From NCBI RefSeq assembly GCF_947498005.1, contig NZ_CANMIW010000003.1:124001-188000 (forward strand): a stretch of 64,000 nucleotides of DNA, in the 5' to 3' direction. The DNA is from an uncultured Winogradskyella sp. Its GTDB lineage: Bacteria; Bacteroidota; Bacteroidia; Flavobacteriales; Flavobacteriaceae. Every line of letters starts with the position of its first letter. Position 1 is the stretch's first letter. The notes below the pieces were generated by a model. It was not told the DNA's origin and searched no databases. It saw nothing but the letters and a program-made list of their open reading frames with translations. Of this stretch, positions 55,424-64,000 are shown piece after piece. The position numbers were made by a program, and so were the translations under genes.

Positions 55424-55510
55424 ACATTGATGGCTGAGTGGCTTAAGGCGCTTGATTGAAAATCAAGAGTACGGTTTACTGTACCGAGAGTTCGAATCTC
55501 TCTCTTTCCG
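55424..55510 (+). tRNA. class II tRNA-Ser-like gene with GAA anticodon and unpaired acceptor stem
   Basis: The D arm (TGGCTGAGTGG), anticodon stem CTTGA/TCAAG with loop TTGAAAA, long variable arm (GTAC...GTAC) and T arm (GAGAG TTCGAAT CTCTC) are well formed. They match bacterial tRNA-Ser, including the 3' acceptor strand TCTTTCC and G73. Two features are wrong. The anticodon at standard spacing reads GAA (Phe), where Ser isoacceptors would have GGA or TGA. The 5' acceptor strand is ACATTGA instead of the expected GGAAAGA, pairing at only three of seven positions. It may be a pseudo-tRNA, an integration scar, or a specialised RNA. CCA is not encoded, which is common in this phylum. Confidence 0.6.
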
Positions 55511-55528
55511 CAAATACGAAAGTATTAT

Positions 55529-55554
55529 AACCCGTAACAAAATGTTGCGGGTTT
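55529..55554 (+). terminator. hairpin after the tRNA-like gene
   Basis: AACCCGTAACA and TGTTGCGGGTTT form a strong stem with a short A loop, 18 bases after the tRNA-like sequence. A terminator is likely, though the T-tract is short. Confidence 0.6.
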
Positions 55555-56426
<872 letters not shown>

Positions 56427-57157
56427 CTATTGATCTTCTATAAGAGCATTCAATTCTTCTAAATGTGTTGCATACATTTGTTCAACTTCCGCAAGAATTG
56501 AGTCGTAACCATCTACATATAAAAAACGCATGTGTAGCACACGGTTTTTATAATCATCTGAACCAAAATATTTATATTCTTCAACCGTAAAACTACCGTT
56601 ATCGCCAACCAATTTTTCATACCACGAGAAATTGTCCTTAATATGATTAATATTTTTAATTAATTCATCTTTCATAATATCTTCCATTGGTCGCAATGTT
56701 TTGTCAACAACATTGTAATCTTGTTCTATTTCTAACAGTTTGTTAGCCAATGCTGTATTTTGAGAAGATACTTTATCTAATGACGATGATAATACTGGGT
56801 TTACAGGTAAAAACTGAATACCAATGGTTACTAAAAATGGTGCTTGAGAAACAATCGTTAAACGTTCGGCTTTCGTTTTATCCTTTTTAAGGTATAAATT
56901 ATACAGTTTTAAATTCTCGCTAATTTCTTCGCGTGTCTCTTTAATAATAGCAATATCAGAAGTTAATTTTTGCTGTATTTGTTTGGCTATTTTCAAACAT
57001 TCTTTTTCAGCTTTTTTATCTTCATTATAGTTATTAATAGCCACAGCAACCAAGATACCAATCACTACTAATATAATTTCGCCTATGGCATAGAGAAGAA
57101 ATTTTTAAGGCGCTTCCCTTCTATCATTTTAAATCTATTCTTGTTAAATAACTTCAT
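56427..57157 (-). pseudogene. DUF6090-like membrane protein with N-terminal frameshift
   Basis: The long frame starts only at VVIGILVAVAINNYN, inside a transmembrane helix. Upstream in another frame is a normal N-terminus with ATG at 57157 (MKLFNKNRFKMIEGKRLKNF). Adding one T in the A5T3 tract at about 57098-57106 joins them as RLKNFLLYAIGEIILVVIG, the usual start of this family. Protein of about 243 residues: one N-terminal helix, then a soluble coiled region (KIAKQIQQKLTSDIAIIKET). Either a genuine 1-base deletion or a homopolymer sequencing error. The remaining frame is intact, which favours a recent event. Confidence 0.7.
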
Positions 57158-57171
57158 ATATAGGCTTAAAG

Positions 57172-58056
57172 TTAAGAAATATAATCGCCTTCAACATATT
57201 GATCTGCATATTGTTTGGTAAAATGTGCACCAAACAATAAAATTAAACTCGTATAAGATACCCATAGCATTATTAAAATAATAGAGCCTGCAGCACCATA
57301 TGTTGAACCTGGTTCCATGGTATTAAAATATAAAGCTAGTAGATATTTACCAATTAAGAAAAACACTGTGGTTAGGCCTGCACCTACGCGCACTGATTGC
57401 CATGTAATTTTGGCTGATGGCAAATATTTAAACATGGTTGCAAACAATACGTATATAAATCCTAAAGAGATTAAAAAGTCTACTAAATATAAATAATCAA
57501 ACCAATTATCTGGTAATAAACGATTTAACTGTGTGCTAAATGTGCTTAATAATGATGTTAATACAAAACTGGTTAACAACAAAAACCCTAAAATTATTAT
57601 AAAACCAAAACTTTTTACTCTACTCATTAGTGTAGAGATAATACTGTTTTTGTACGTTGGGACTTGTTCCCAAATATCATCAAGTGCAGATTGTACTTGG
57701 AAGAATACACCTGTGGAACCATATAATAAAGTGGCAATACCTATTATAGTTGCAAATATTGACGTTTTCTTTTCACTTTGGTTTTCAATCATTGTTCTTA
57801 TCGCATCTGCAGCATCTGGTCCTATAGCCTTTGTAATTTCGTCTAATAATTCACCTTGTACTAAGTCTTCTCCCCAAAAATTACCAACTACTTTTAAAAT
57901 AATGATCACCAGAGCAGGTAACGACAATACAGCGTAATATGCAACAATTGCACTACGTTGAAATGGTTCTCCTGCAAACCATGATTTAAATGATTTAACA
58001 AGTAAACTTGGTAGATGTGTAATGTTAAATGTTTTTGTTTTGGCCATATACTTCAA
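57172..58056 (-). CDS. YihY/BrkB-family inner-membrane protein
   Basis: A 294-residue membrane protein with six helices and the family landmarks: QRSAIVAYYAVLSLPALVII (first helix), GIATLLYGSTGVFFQVQSAL, DDIWEQVP, and the late TYGAAGSIILIMLWVSYTSL. Once thought to be RNase BN, the family is now regarded as transporter-like with unknown substrate. Length is normal. An ATG three codons in (MAKTKTF) is an alternative start. Confidence 0.9.
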   Translation of the reverse strand: MKYMAKTKTFNITHLPSLLVKSFKSWFAGEPFQRSAIVAYYAVLSLPALVIIILKVVGNFWGEDLVQGELLDEITKAIGPDAADAIRTMIENQSEKKTSIFATIIGIATLLYGSTGVFFQVQSALDDIWEQVPTYKNSIISTLMSRVKSFGFIIILGFLLLTSFVLTSLLSTFSTQLNRLLPDNWFDYLYLVDFLISLGFIYVLFATMFKYLPSAKITWQSVRVGAGLTTVFFLIGKYLLALYFNTMEPGSTYGAAGSIILIMLWVSYTSLILLFGAHFTKQYADQYVEGDYIS

Positions 58057-58142
58057 ACTTTCACCATAAAATTATTAATTATTCTCCACGTGAATTAGCT
58101 TATATGCTATGATTGTTATCTTATAAAATCGCTTTTTCAAAT

Positions 58143-58173
58143 AAAAAAAGCCCATCAAATTAATGATGAGCTT
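58143..58173 (-). terminator. terminator of the cold-shock gene
   Basis: On the minus strand AGCTCATCATTAATTTGATG, then GGCT, is followed by seven T. It forms a hairpin directly downstream of the csp stop codon. Confidence 0.75.
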
Positions 58174-58201
58174 CCATAAATTCTAGGTTAAGCCAAATAT
58201 T

Positions 58202-58393
58202 TTAGATAACTTTTACGTTTACTGCGTTTAATCCTTTTTTGCCTTCTGTAAGATCGAATTCTACGGCATCGCCTTCACGAATTTCGTCTATCAATCCTGA
58301 GATGTGTACAAAATGCTCTTTGTTTGAACCTTCTTCTGTTATAAATCCGAATCCTTTGTCATCGTTGAAGAATTTTACTGTTCCTTTAATCAT
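58202..58393 (-). CDS. cold-shock protein, CspA type
   Basis: A 63-residue single OB-fold protein with RNP1 KGFGFI (13-18) and RNP2 HFVHI (27-31). It is the compact form, against the extended one at 3.9 kb. It binds single-stranded RNA or DNA and melts secondary structure. The upstream gap to the next gene (about 200 bases) could hold a long cold-responsive leader, but no specific element was identified. Confidence 0.94.
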   Translation of the reverse strand: MIKGTVKFFNDDKGFGFITEEGSNKEHFVHISGLIDEIREGDAVEFDLTEGKKGLNAVNVKVI

Positions 58394-58598
58394 TGTATTT
58401 ATATTTTATTTTAATAATTACTTAGTAGTATTCAACAATGATGCCAAAAATTGAAAGGTTGTTAATTATCCGATTTTAAGGTGATTACATCCATATCGTC
58501 GGAGAAATGGGTTGGTTTAACTCTCATTTTAGTTGTGGTATCCATTAGTCAATACCTTCGTATGTAGATATCCCTCAGTCTATTAAAACCTATATATT

Positions 58599-58862
58599 AT
58601 GGAAACAAAATTCTCTTTGTTTAACCAGATTAATAGTTTATGTTACTGGTTATTAATTTCTAGTGAGTACCGAACTTCAGTAAAACTAGATGCTGACAAC
58701 GATACCTACAGCGTTTGCATTATGCATGCTGGTGTTGAACTCTATGCCAATACTATACAAGGATTTAGTAAACGAAATGCTAATTTTTTAGAGCATGAAT
58801 TAGACGGTATGGTTGCAGGTTTATTGCATTTAAAGCAAAATGTAGAACAGAAATCGGCTTAA
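58599..58862 (+). CDS. small conserved-looking hypothetical protein
   Basis: An 87-residue soluble protein beginning METKFSLFNQINSLCYWLLI. A beta-rich middle (SVKLDADNDTYSVCIMHAGV) precedes a C-terminal helix (ANFLEHELDGMVAGLLHLKQ). No family is recognised. It stands alone between the csp gene and a repeat-rich region. The ATG start follows an AT-rich leader. Confidence 0.55.
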   Translation: METKFSLFNQINSLCYWLLISSEYRTSVKLDADNDTYSVCIMHAGVELYANTIQGFSKRNANFLEHELDGMVAGLLHLKQNVEQKSA

Positions 58863-58930
58863 GATAGTTCACAGTTGTACTTTATTCAGTTGTGTATATT
58901 AACTAAATCTATATTGGTTTATATTTTTTT

Positions 58931-59290
<360 letters not shown>

Positions 59291-59308
59291 CAATTCTGAA
59301 ATAAATTA

Positions 59309-60298
59309 CTATCGCGCTAATTTCCTAAGTGCAACCCATTGCTTAAGCATTTCTCTAGAGTCTACAGCAGGATAACCCAAAACGGTTTTTCCGGCAGCAA
59401 CATCATTCATTACACCAGAACCAGCACCAACAGTTGCACCAGAGTGTATAGTTGTATGATCTTTTATAGAAGCAGATCCACCGATTATTACACCATCACC
59501 AAGCGTTACAGAACCTGCAAGTCCTGAACTTCCTGCCATAATGCACGAGCGTCCTAATACACAATTATGTGCAATTTGAACCAAATTGTCAATTTTACAA
59601 CCATCACCTAATATAGTAGAACTAAATTTCCCACGATCTACACAAGAATTGGCGCCTATCTCAACACCATTACCAATAACAACATTACCAATATGTGGGA
59701 TCTTTACCAAACCTCTACCATCATCACTTGGTCTATAACCAAAACCATCTGCACCTATACTTACATTATTATGAAAAATACAATGCGCACCAATTACAGA
59801 TCGCTCTCTAATAATGGTACCAGACCAAACTGTTGTATGATCTCCAATGGTTGTATCATCGAGTATTGTTACGTTTGGGTAGATGGTAACATTATTTCCT
59901 AAAACAACATCTTTACCAATGTAAGAACCAGCACCTACTCTACTTCCACTGCCGATTTTAGCAGATTTATCAACCGTAGCTGACGGATGAATTTCAGTTT
60001 CAAAATGAGGTGTTTCAGGTGTAAAAGACTCTAATAATTTAGCCATAGCTAAATCGGCATTCTTAACTTTTATCAACACACGATTATCACCAGGTTCTAT
60101 ATCTAAATTGTCATTCACAATGGCCAAACTTGCTTTAGAATCCTTCCAAAGCGCAGCAAATTTTCTATTGCCTATAAAAGTTGCTTGATTTTCATTTGCC
60201 TTTTGAATTTGCTCTAATCCAGTAATATTATTTGTAGTTGTACCTACAACTTCGCCATTTATAAAGGCATTGATGTCTTCAATTGTGAATGATTTCAT
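59309..60298 (-). CDS. lpxD: UDP-3-O-acylglucosamine N-acyltransferase
   Basis: A 329-residue lipid A enzyme that transfers a 3-hydroxyacyl chain to the glucosamine amine. The N-terminal uridine-binding domain spans about 1-105. A left-handed beta-helix of hexapeptide repeats follows ([20 protein letters not shown] and onward), with the [13 protein letters not shown] and [10 protein letters not shown] stretches containing the conserved histidines. The C-terminus is helical ([16 protein letters not shown]). The gene stands alone here, outside an lpx operon. It is flanked on both sides by hairpin repeats. Confidence 0.92.
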   Translation of the reverse strand: MKSFTIEDINAFINGEVVGTTTNNITGLEQIQKANENQATFIGNRKFAALWKDSKASLAIVNDNLDIEPGDNRVLIKVKNADLAMAKLLESFTPETPHFETEIHPSATVDKSAKIGSGSRVGAGSYIGKDVVLGNNVTIYPNVTILDDTTIGDHTTVWSGTIIRERSVIGAHCIFHNNVSIGADGFGYRPSDDGRGLVKIPHIGNVVIGNGVEIGANSCVDRGKFSSTILGDGCKIDNLVQIAHNCVLGRSCIMAGSSGLAGSVTLGDGVIIGGSASIKDHTTIHSGATVGAGSGVMNDVAAGKTVLGYPAVDSREMLKQWVALRKLAR

Positions 60299-60442
60299 TA
60301 GTGTAATCGTGTTTGTTGTTTATTAGACACACAAGATAGTATTAAAATACGAAAATGCAATTCTCTCTTGCTATGAGATTGGGATTTTTGTGCTTAAGTT
60401 TTGTGGAAGTTAATTTAGTTTTTAGAACAATCTCTCTCGATT

Positions 60443-61349
60443 TGTCATCCTAAATAAGTATCAGGATCTACATACACGCTCTATCTAGATGCTGAAACAA
60501 GTTCAGCAGAACAGAAACTTAAGAAATCCTGTAACTAATCTATGAGGAACAAATACTCATGATTTGTCATCCTGAACTAATTTCAGGATCTAATACAAGG
60601 TCAAGCAAGATGCTGAAACAAGTTCAGCATGACAGAAACTTATGAAATCTTGCAACCAACATATGAGGAATAAACACTCTTGATTTGTCATCCTGAACTA
60701 GTTTCAGGATCTATCTAATAAATCAATCACTAATCCTTTTAGAATCTAACCGAACCCAAAGGTCATCCCAATTAGGATTAGACTCTTCGATTAAGTTAAT
60801 TTTCCATTGACGCCTCCAATTTTTAATCTGTTTTTCTCGCTTAATTGCATCATTTACATATTGAAATTCTTCAAAATAAATTAAGCGCTTTAATTTATAT
60901 TTTGAAGCAAAAGAACTCCCTTTACCTTCGGTATGTCTTTCCATTCTATCATCGATTCCTCCTGTAAAACCGATATATAACACACCATTTTTTTTATTTG
61001 TAATTATATAAACCCAATAGTTATGGTAATCGCGTTTTGGCATCGATTGATATTTTTTAGTTATCGATGTTTAAGATATTTAATTTTTAATGAATCTACT
61101 CGAAGTAGCTATTATTAGTAATGAGATGCTGAAACAAGTTCATCATGACAAAAACTTAAGAAATCCTGTAACTAACATGTAAGGAACAAACATTCTTGAC
61201 TTGTCATCTTGAACTAATTTCAGGATCTAATACATGGTCAAGCAAGATACTGAAACAAGCTCAGCATGACAGAAACTTATGAAATCTTGCAAATAACCTA
61301 TGAAGAACAAACACTCATGATTTGTCATCCTGAACTAGTTTCATGATCT
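60443..61349. repeat. 121-bp-period array of paired hairpins interrupted by a GIY-YIG gene
   Basis: Nine 27-bp hairpin copies lie at 60443, 60487, 60565, 60608, 60686, 61124, 61202, 61245 and 61323. They alternate between TGTCATCCTGAAC and AGATGCTGAAAC forms in opposite orientation, with 16-17-base and about 51-base spacers in turn. The period is 121-122 bases. The 51-base spacers are themselves conserved (GAAACTTA-GAAATC-TG, ATGA-GAACAAA). The array carries the GIY-YIG gene between the fifth and sixth copies, where a 16-base spacer belongs. Confidence 0.88.
60723..61043 (-). CDS. small stand-alone GIY-YIG nuclease-domain protein
   Basis: A 106-residue single-domain protein. The GIY element is VYIITN (11-16), YIG is LYIGFTGG (22-29), the catalytic Arg is probably R33 or R36 in DDRMERH, and the metal-binding Glu is E70 in AIKREKQIKNWRR. 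It resembles the UPF0213/YhbQ-like group of small GIY-YIG proteins, whose cellular role is not established. It lies inside the hairpin array in a 411-base gap between copies at 60686 and 61124. All catalytic residues are present, so it is likely active and may be linked to movement or maintenance of the repeats. Confidence 0.88.
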   Translation of the reverse strand: MPKRDYHNYWVYIITNKKNGVLYIGFTGGIDDRMERHTEGKGSSFASKYKLKRLIYFEEFQYVNDAIKREKQIKNWRRQWKINLIEESNPNWDDLWVRLDSKRISD

Positions 61350-61386
61350 CTTAAATTTGTCAATTTAAACGAAGAAAGTAAGTCAA

Positions 61387-62505
61387 CTACATCGTTATCT
61401 CTCTAAACACAATACCTAAAGCTTTCTGAGTATCAATTACTTTCTGCATTTCACCACGAATGATAAGTGCAATAGATTGTCCTGTTTTTCCTGCTCTTGC
61501 TGTTCTTCCGCTTCTGTGTGTATAGTAATCTAAATGTTCTGGTAATTGATGATGTAATACAAAAGCTAAGTTATTAACATCAATACCTCGTGCTGATACA
61601 TCAGTAGAAATTAAAACTTGTATGCTTTCATTTTTAAACGCACGCATTACCTTATCGCGTTCCTTTTGTTGCATATCACCTTCTAAAGCACCAACGGCAA
61701 AACCTTCATTTTGTAATTGCTCAGCTAAGGCTTTTGTACCTGCTTTTGTTCTGCAGAATATTATACCTCGCTCGTCTTGACGTTTATCCAAAATTCGGAT
61801 AATCATATTAACTTTGTCTTTTATTGATGTTTGAATAAAGTGATGAGAAATATTTTTATTTACCAAAGCATTTTTATTTACTTCAATTCTTACAGCACTT
61901 GGCGACATGTAGTTTTTAATTATGTTTTTTATTTCTTCAGGCATGGTTGCAGAAAATAACCATGTATTTCTTCGTGAAGTGTTGAATTTTAAAATTTTAT
62001 TTAAGTCTTCTTTAAAACCCATACTTAGCATTTCATCAGCTTCGTCTAAAACTAAGGTTTTAATCTTCGAAATATCTATAGAACCTCTTTCAATTAAGTC
62101 TAATAAACGGCCAGGAGTTGCCACAACAATATGAGTAGTTCTTGTTAGGTTTCTAATTTGTTTATCAATTTTTTCACCACCATATACACCTTCTGAAAAT
62201 ATCTTTTGGTCTACATATTTAGTAAATCTGAAAAGTTGTTTTTGAATTTGTTGAACCAACTCACGCGTTGGCGCAATAATCAAAGCTTGCACGTCAGAAT
62301 TATTAGTGTCAATACTATGCAAAACAGGTAAGCCAAAAGCTGCTGTTTTTCCAGTTCCTGTTTGAGCCAAGCCTATCAAATCAGTTTTAGATTCAAGTAA
62401 AATAGGAATTACGGTTTCTTGAATTTCCGTTGGATTAACAATATTGAGTTCTTTTAATCCTTTTATATAAGATTTGTGAATTCCTAATTCTTTAAATGTA
62501 GCCAT
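61387..62505 (-). CDS. DEAD-box RNA helicase
   Basis: About 372 residues from the ATG at 62505 (MATFKELGIHKSYIKGL); an in-frame TTG seven codons upstream is less likely. All helicase motifs are visible: the Q motif (NPTEIQE), Walker A AQTGTGKT, PTRELVQQ, TPGRLLD, DEAD, SAT, RGIDV and HRSGRTAR. It is a short form ending soon after motif VI, without a C-terminal RNA-binding extension. Likely ribosome assembly or cold-related RNA remodelling. Its 3' end borders the hairpin array. Confidence 0.93.
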   Translation of the reverse strand: MATFKELGIHKSYIKGLKELNIVNPTEIQETVIPILLESKTDLIGLAQTGTGKTAAFGLPVLHSIDTNNSDVQALIIAPTRELVQQIQKQLFRFTKYVDQKIFSEGVYGGEKIDKQIRNLTRTTHIVVATPGRLLDLIERGSIDISKIKTLVLDEADEMLSMGFKEDLNKILKFNTSRRNTWLFSATMPEEIKNIIKNYMSPSAVRIEVNKNALVNKNISHHFIQTSIKDKVNMIIRILDKRQDERGIIFCRTKAGTKALAEQLQNEGFAVGALEGDMQQKERDKVMRAFKNESIQVLISTDVSARGIDVNNLAFVLHHQLPEHLDYYTHRSGRTARAGKTGQSIALIIRGEMQKVIDTQKALGIVFREITM

Positions 62506-62614
62506 AGTGTATTTATTGTTGCGCAAAGGTAATTTGTCCTTTGAATAAACACTACAATTTATTGTAAAATATAAAGGATATTTCTAGTTTATGCTTTAGA
62601 GGCTTAACGCGTCT

Positions 62615-63214
62615 CTATTCAGATTCATCTTTTGCTCTGAGTCTTCCGCTATATTTAATAAAAGTCTTGTACGTCGATGTAATATTGACAGCTACTTTAT
62701 TATTAGGAAATAGTTCTAGTTTTACGTTATAAGTTTCTGAAGGCTCATTAATTTGCTTAATTTCAAATTCAATGTCGAGTCTTTTTTTGGACTCATTAAT
62801 AGTCTTTACATATTTTTCAGGAATTCCATTAAACACAATACCACTATTGCGACCACCATAATTACCTGCGCTCAAACGTCTTTCTCCAAAAAATGACAAA
62901 TTACCTGATACAGAATCAGTATTTATTTCGATAAAATGTCCGTCTTCTGTGACATCTATTCTACTCGCATTATTGCCTGTTTGAGATAAAAATAAGGCAT
63001 TGGCTACTCGTTGAGTCGCTGCGGTATTAAAAGGATATACAACATCGATATCGATATAATACTCCTCTCTTTCTAATAATTTTTGTAATGTGTTAATGGC
63101 ATCAGACGGTTTATTAGCATCATCAACGTTGCTAGATTTACAACTCCACATCGTCGTTAACACAACTAAAACTATAAATACATTAAATATTTTAACTATT
63201 TCTTTTTTAACCAT
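62615..63214 (-). CDS. DUF4251 lipoprotein
   Basis: About 199 residues from the internal ATG at 63214 (MVKKEIVKIFNVFIVLVVL), which gives a proper lipoprotein signal with lipobox-like TMWSC. The upstream ATG would add 14 hydrophobic residues. The mature domain has the DUF4251 pattern: YYIDIDVVYPFNTAATQRV, LSFFGERRLSAGNYGGRN, and a C-terminal NVKLELFPNNKVAVNITST. Bacteroidota-specific periplasmic or outer-membrane lipoprotein of unknown role. Confidence 0.82.
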   Translation of the reverse strand: MVKKEIVKIFNVFIVLVVLTTMWSCKSSNVDDANKPSDAINTLQKLLEREEYYIDIDVVYPFNTAATQRVANALFLSQTGNNASRIDVTEDGHFIEINTDSVSGNLSFFGERRLSAGNYGGRNSGIVFNGIPEKYVKTINESKKRLDIEFEIKQINEPSETYNVKLELFPNNKVAVNITSTYKTFIKYSGRLRAKDESE

Positions 63215-63300
63215 AATAACTAAGATACCAACAAAAGATTGAATTATCAGTAACATTAACAGTCTTTTAAGTTCTGAAATCTATGCTGAATAGCTACCAA

Positions 63301-64000
63301 TTACCAGCTAATGGGTCTATAATCTTTTAAGAATTTGCCAGACCAATGCTTACCTGTGTTTATACCATCAAATAATGGATCCATAACACGTGCTGCACCA
63401 TCCACAATGTCCAAAGGTGGCTGAAAATCGTGCAATTCTTGTTTTCGTTTTGCTAACTCAGCTGGATCTTCATCTGTAACCCAACCAGTGTCTACAGCAT
63501 TCATAAAGATACCTTCTTTAGCTAAACTACCAGCTGCAGTATGCGTTAACATATTTAAAGCTGCTTTTGCCATATTAGTATGTGGATGACGATCTTCTTT
63601 AAAGAAACTATGAAACTTGCCTTCCATAGCCGAAACATTGATAATGTGCTTCTTACCTGTGTTCTCTTTCTTCATTACTTCAGATAAACGATTGCACAAA
63701 ACAAAAGGTGCTACCGAATTTACTAATTGGACTTCTATCATTTCTGTGGTCTCAATTTCTCCAAGTTTTAATCGCCAACTATTGGTTTTTCTTAAGTCTA
63801 CTTGTTGTAAATCGGCATCCAGTTTTCCTTCTGGGAAAACCTCTTGAGAAACTAAGGTATTATCAAAACTATATGGAATTTGGGATAATTTAGCTGAAGC
63901 TCTTAATCCAATGCCTGGTTCTGGTCCATGCCAAGTCACTGGCATATTTTTATTTGATGATGCACCAGAGGTTAGTTGTTTTAATTCATTTAAACATTCT
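63301..64000 (-). CDS. SDR family oxidoreductase, C-terminal part (runs off the right edge)
   Basis: The frame is open to the window end, so the gene starts beyond 64000; the ATG at 63945 is internal. The visible 230 or so residues cover the end of a Rossmann domain: [26 protein letters not shown] (catalytic Ser), and [14 protein letters not shown] with the active-site Lys. Where the classical YxxxK Tyr should stand there is Thr (T-N-M-A-K). The tail ends [16 protein letters not shown] divergent SDR subgroup of unknown substrate. Confidence 0.8.
   Translation of the reverse strand, partial: ECLNELKQLTSGASSNKNMPVTWHGPEPGIGLRASAKLSQIPYSFDNTLVSQEVFPEGKLDADLQQVDLRKTNSWRLKLGEIETTEMIEVQLVNSVAPFVLCNRLSEVMKKENTGKKHIINVSAMEGKFHSFFKEDRHPHTNMAKAALNMLTHTAAGSLAKEGIFMNAVDTGWVTDEDPAELAKRKQELHDFQPPLDIVDGAARVMDPLFDGINTGKHWSGKFLKDYRPISW

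Noticed and set aside
60443..61349. CRISPR array
   Set aside because: The repeats are palindromes in alternating orientation and the spacers are themselves conserved repeats, not unique sequences. No cas genes are nearby.

Overview
The window looks like chromosomal DNA of a marine-type member of the Flavobacteriaceae (Bacteroidota). The support is low GC content, start codons without Shine-Dalgarno sequences, promoters of the TTTG / TAnnTTTG type, two large secreted proteins ending in a type IX secretion (T9SS) type B sorting domain, many outer-membrane barrels with Sec signals, and the short hairpin repeats (TGTCATGCTGAAC...) that litter flavobacterial intergenic DNA. The genus cannot be fixed from sequence reading alone.

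Layout. 0-10.6 kb is mostly housekeeping: pta-ackA, a cold-shock protein, an exonuclease/GIY-YIG fusion, an HPF/ArsC-like pair, a DMT transporter, and a secreted T9SS protein. 11.0-21.5 kb holds a two-sided cluster of circularly permuted ATP-grasp, alpha-E, transglutaminase and DUF2126 proteins, with a zinc metallopeptidase between the halves. This is a predicted but biochemically uncharacterised peptide-ligation or tagging system. Glutaminase follows. 22.9-26 kb is a decayed zone: a full-length propeller/LytTR regulator gene broken by three lesions, and a probably truncated lipoprotein. 26-33.9 kb is a self-contained sugar/polyol locus: a NUDIX-type regulator, divergent promoters with a palindrome between them, an outer-membrane protein, a three-part ABC importer, a mannitol-type dehydrogenase and a PfkB kinase.

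34-47.8 kb is a block of repeated themes: three class-C-type serine hydrolases, two NmrA-like proteins, a CPBP protease, an alpha/beta hydrolase, small outer-membrane barrels, an ECF sigma factor and a TolB-TPR-AraC regulator. Several of its upstream regions carry 9-bp direct repeats 21-22 bp apart that resemble LytTR-binding sites. 48-57 kb has a second, larger T9SS protein with an ABABA repeat. It also has a RloA/RloB (AbiL-like) predicted defence pair followed directly by a defective-looking class II tRNA, and several copies of unassigned intergenic repeats. 57-64 kb returns to core genes (YihY, cold-shock protein, LpxD, DEAD-box helicase, DUF4251, SDR). Among them lies a 121-bp-period hairpin array with a small GIY-YIG nuclease gene exactly in one of its short spacers.

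The strongest candidates for something undescribed are the GIY-YIG/hairpin-array element, the tRNA-like gene behind RloAB, and the ATP-grasp/alpha-E/transglutaminase cluster.
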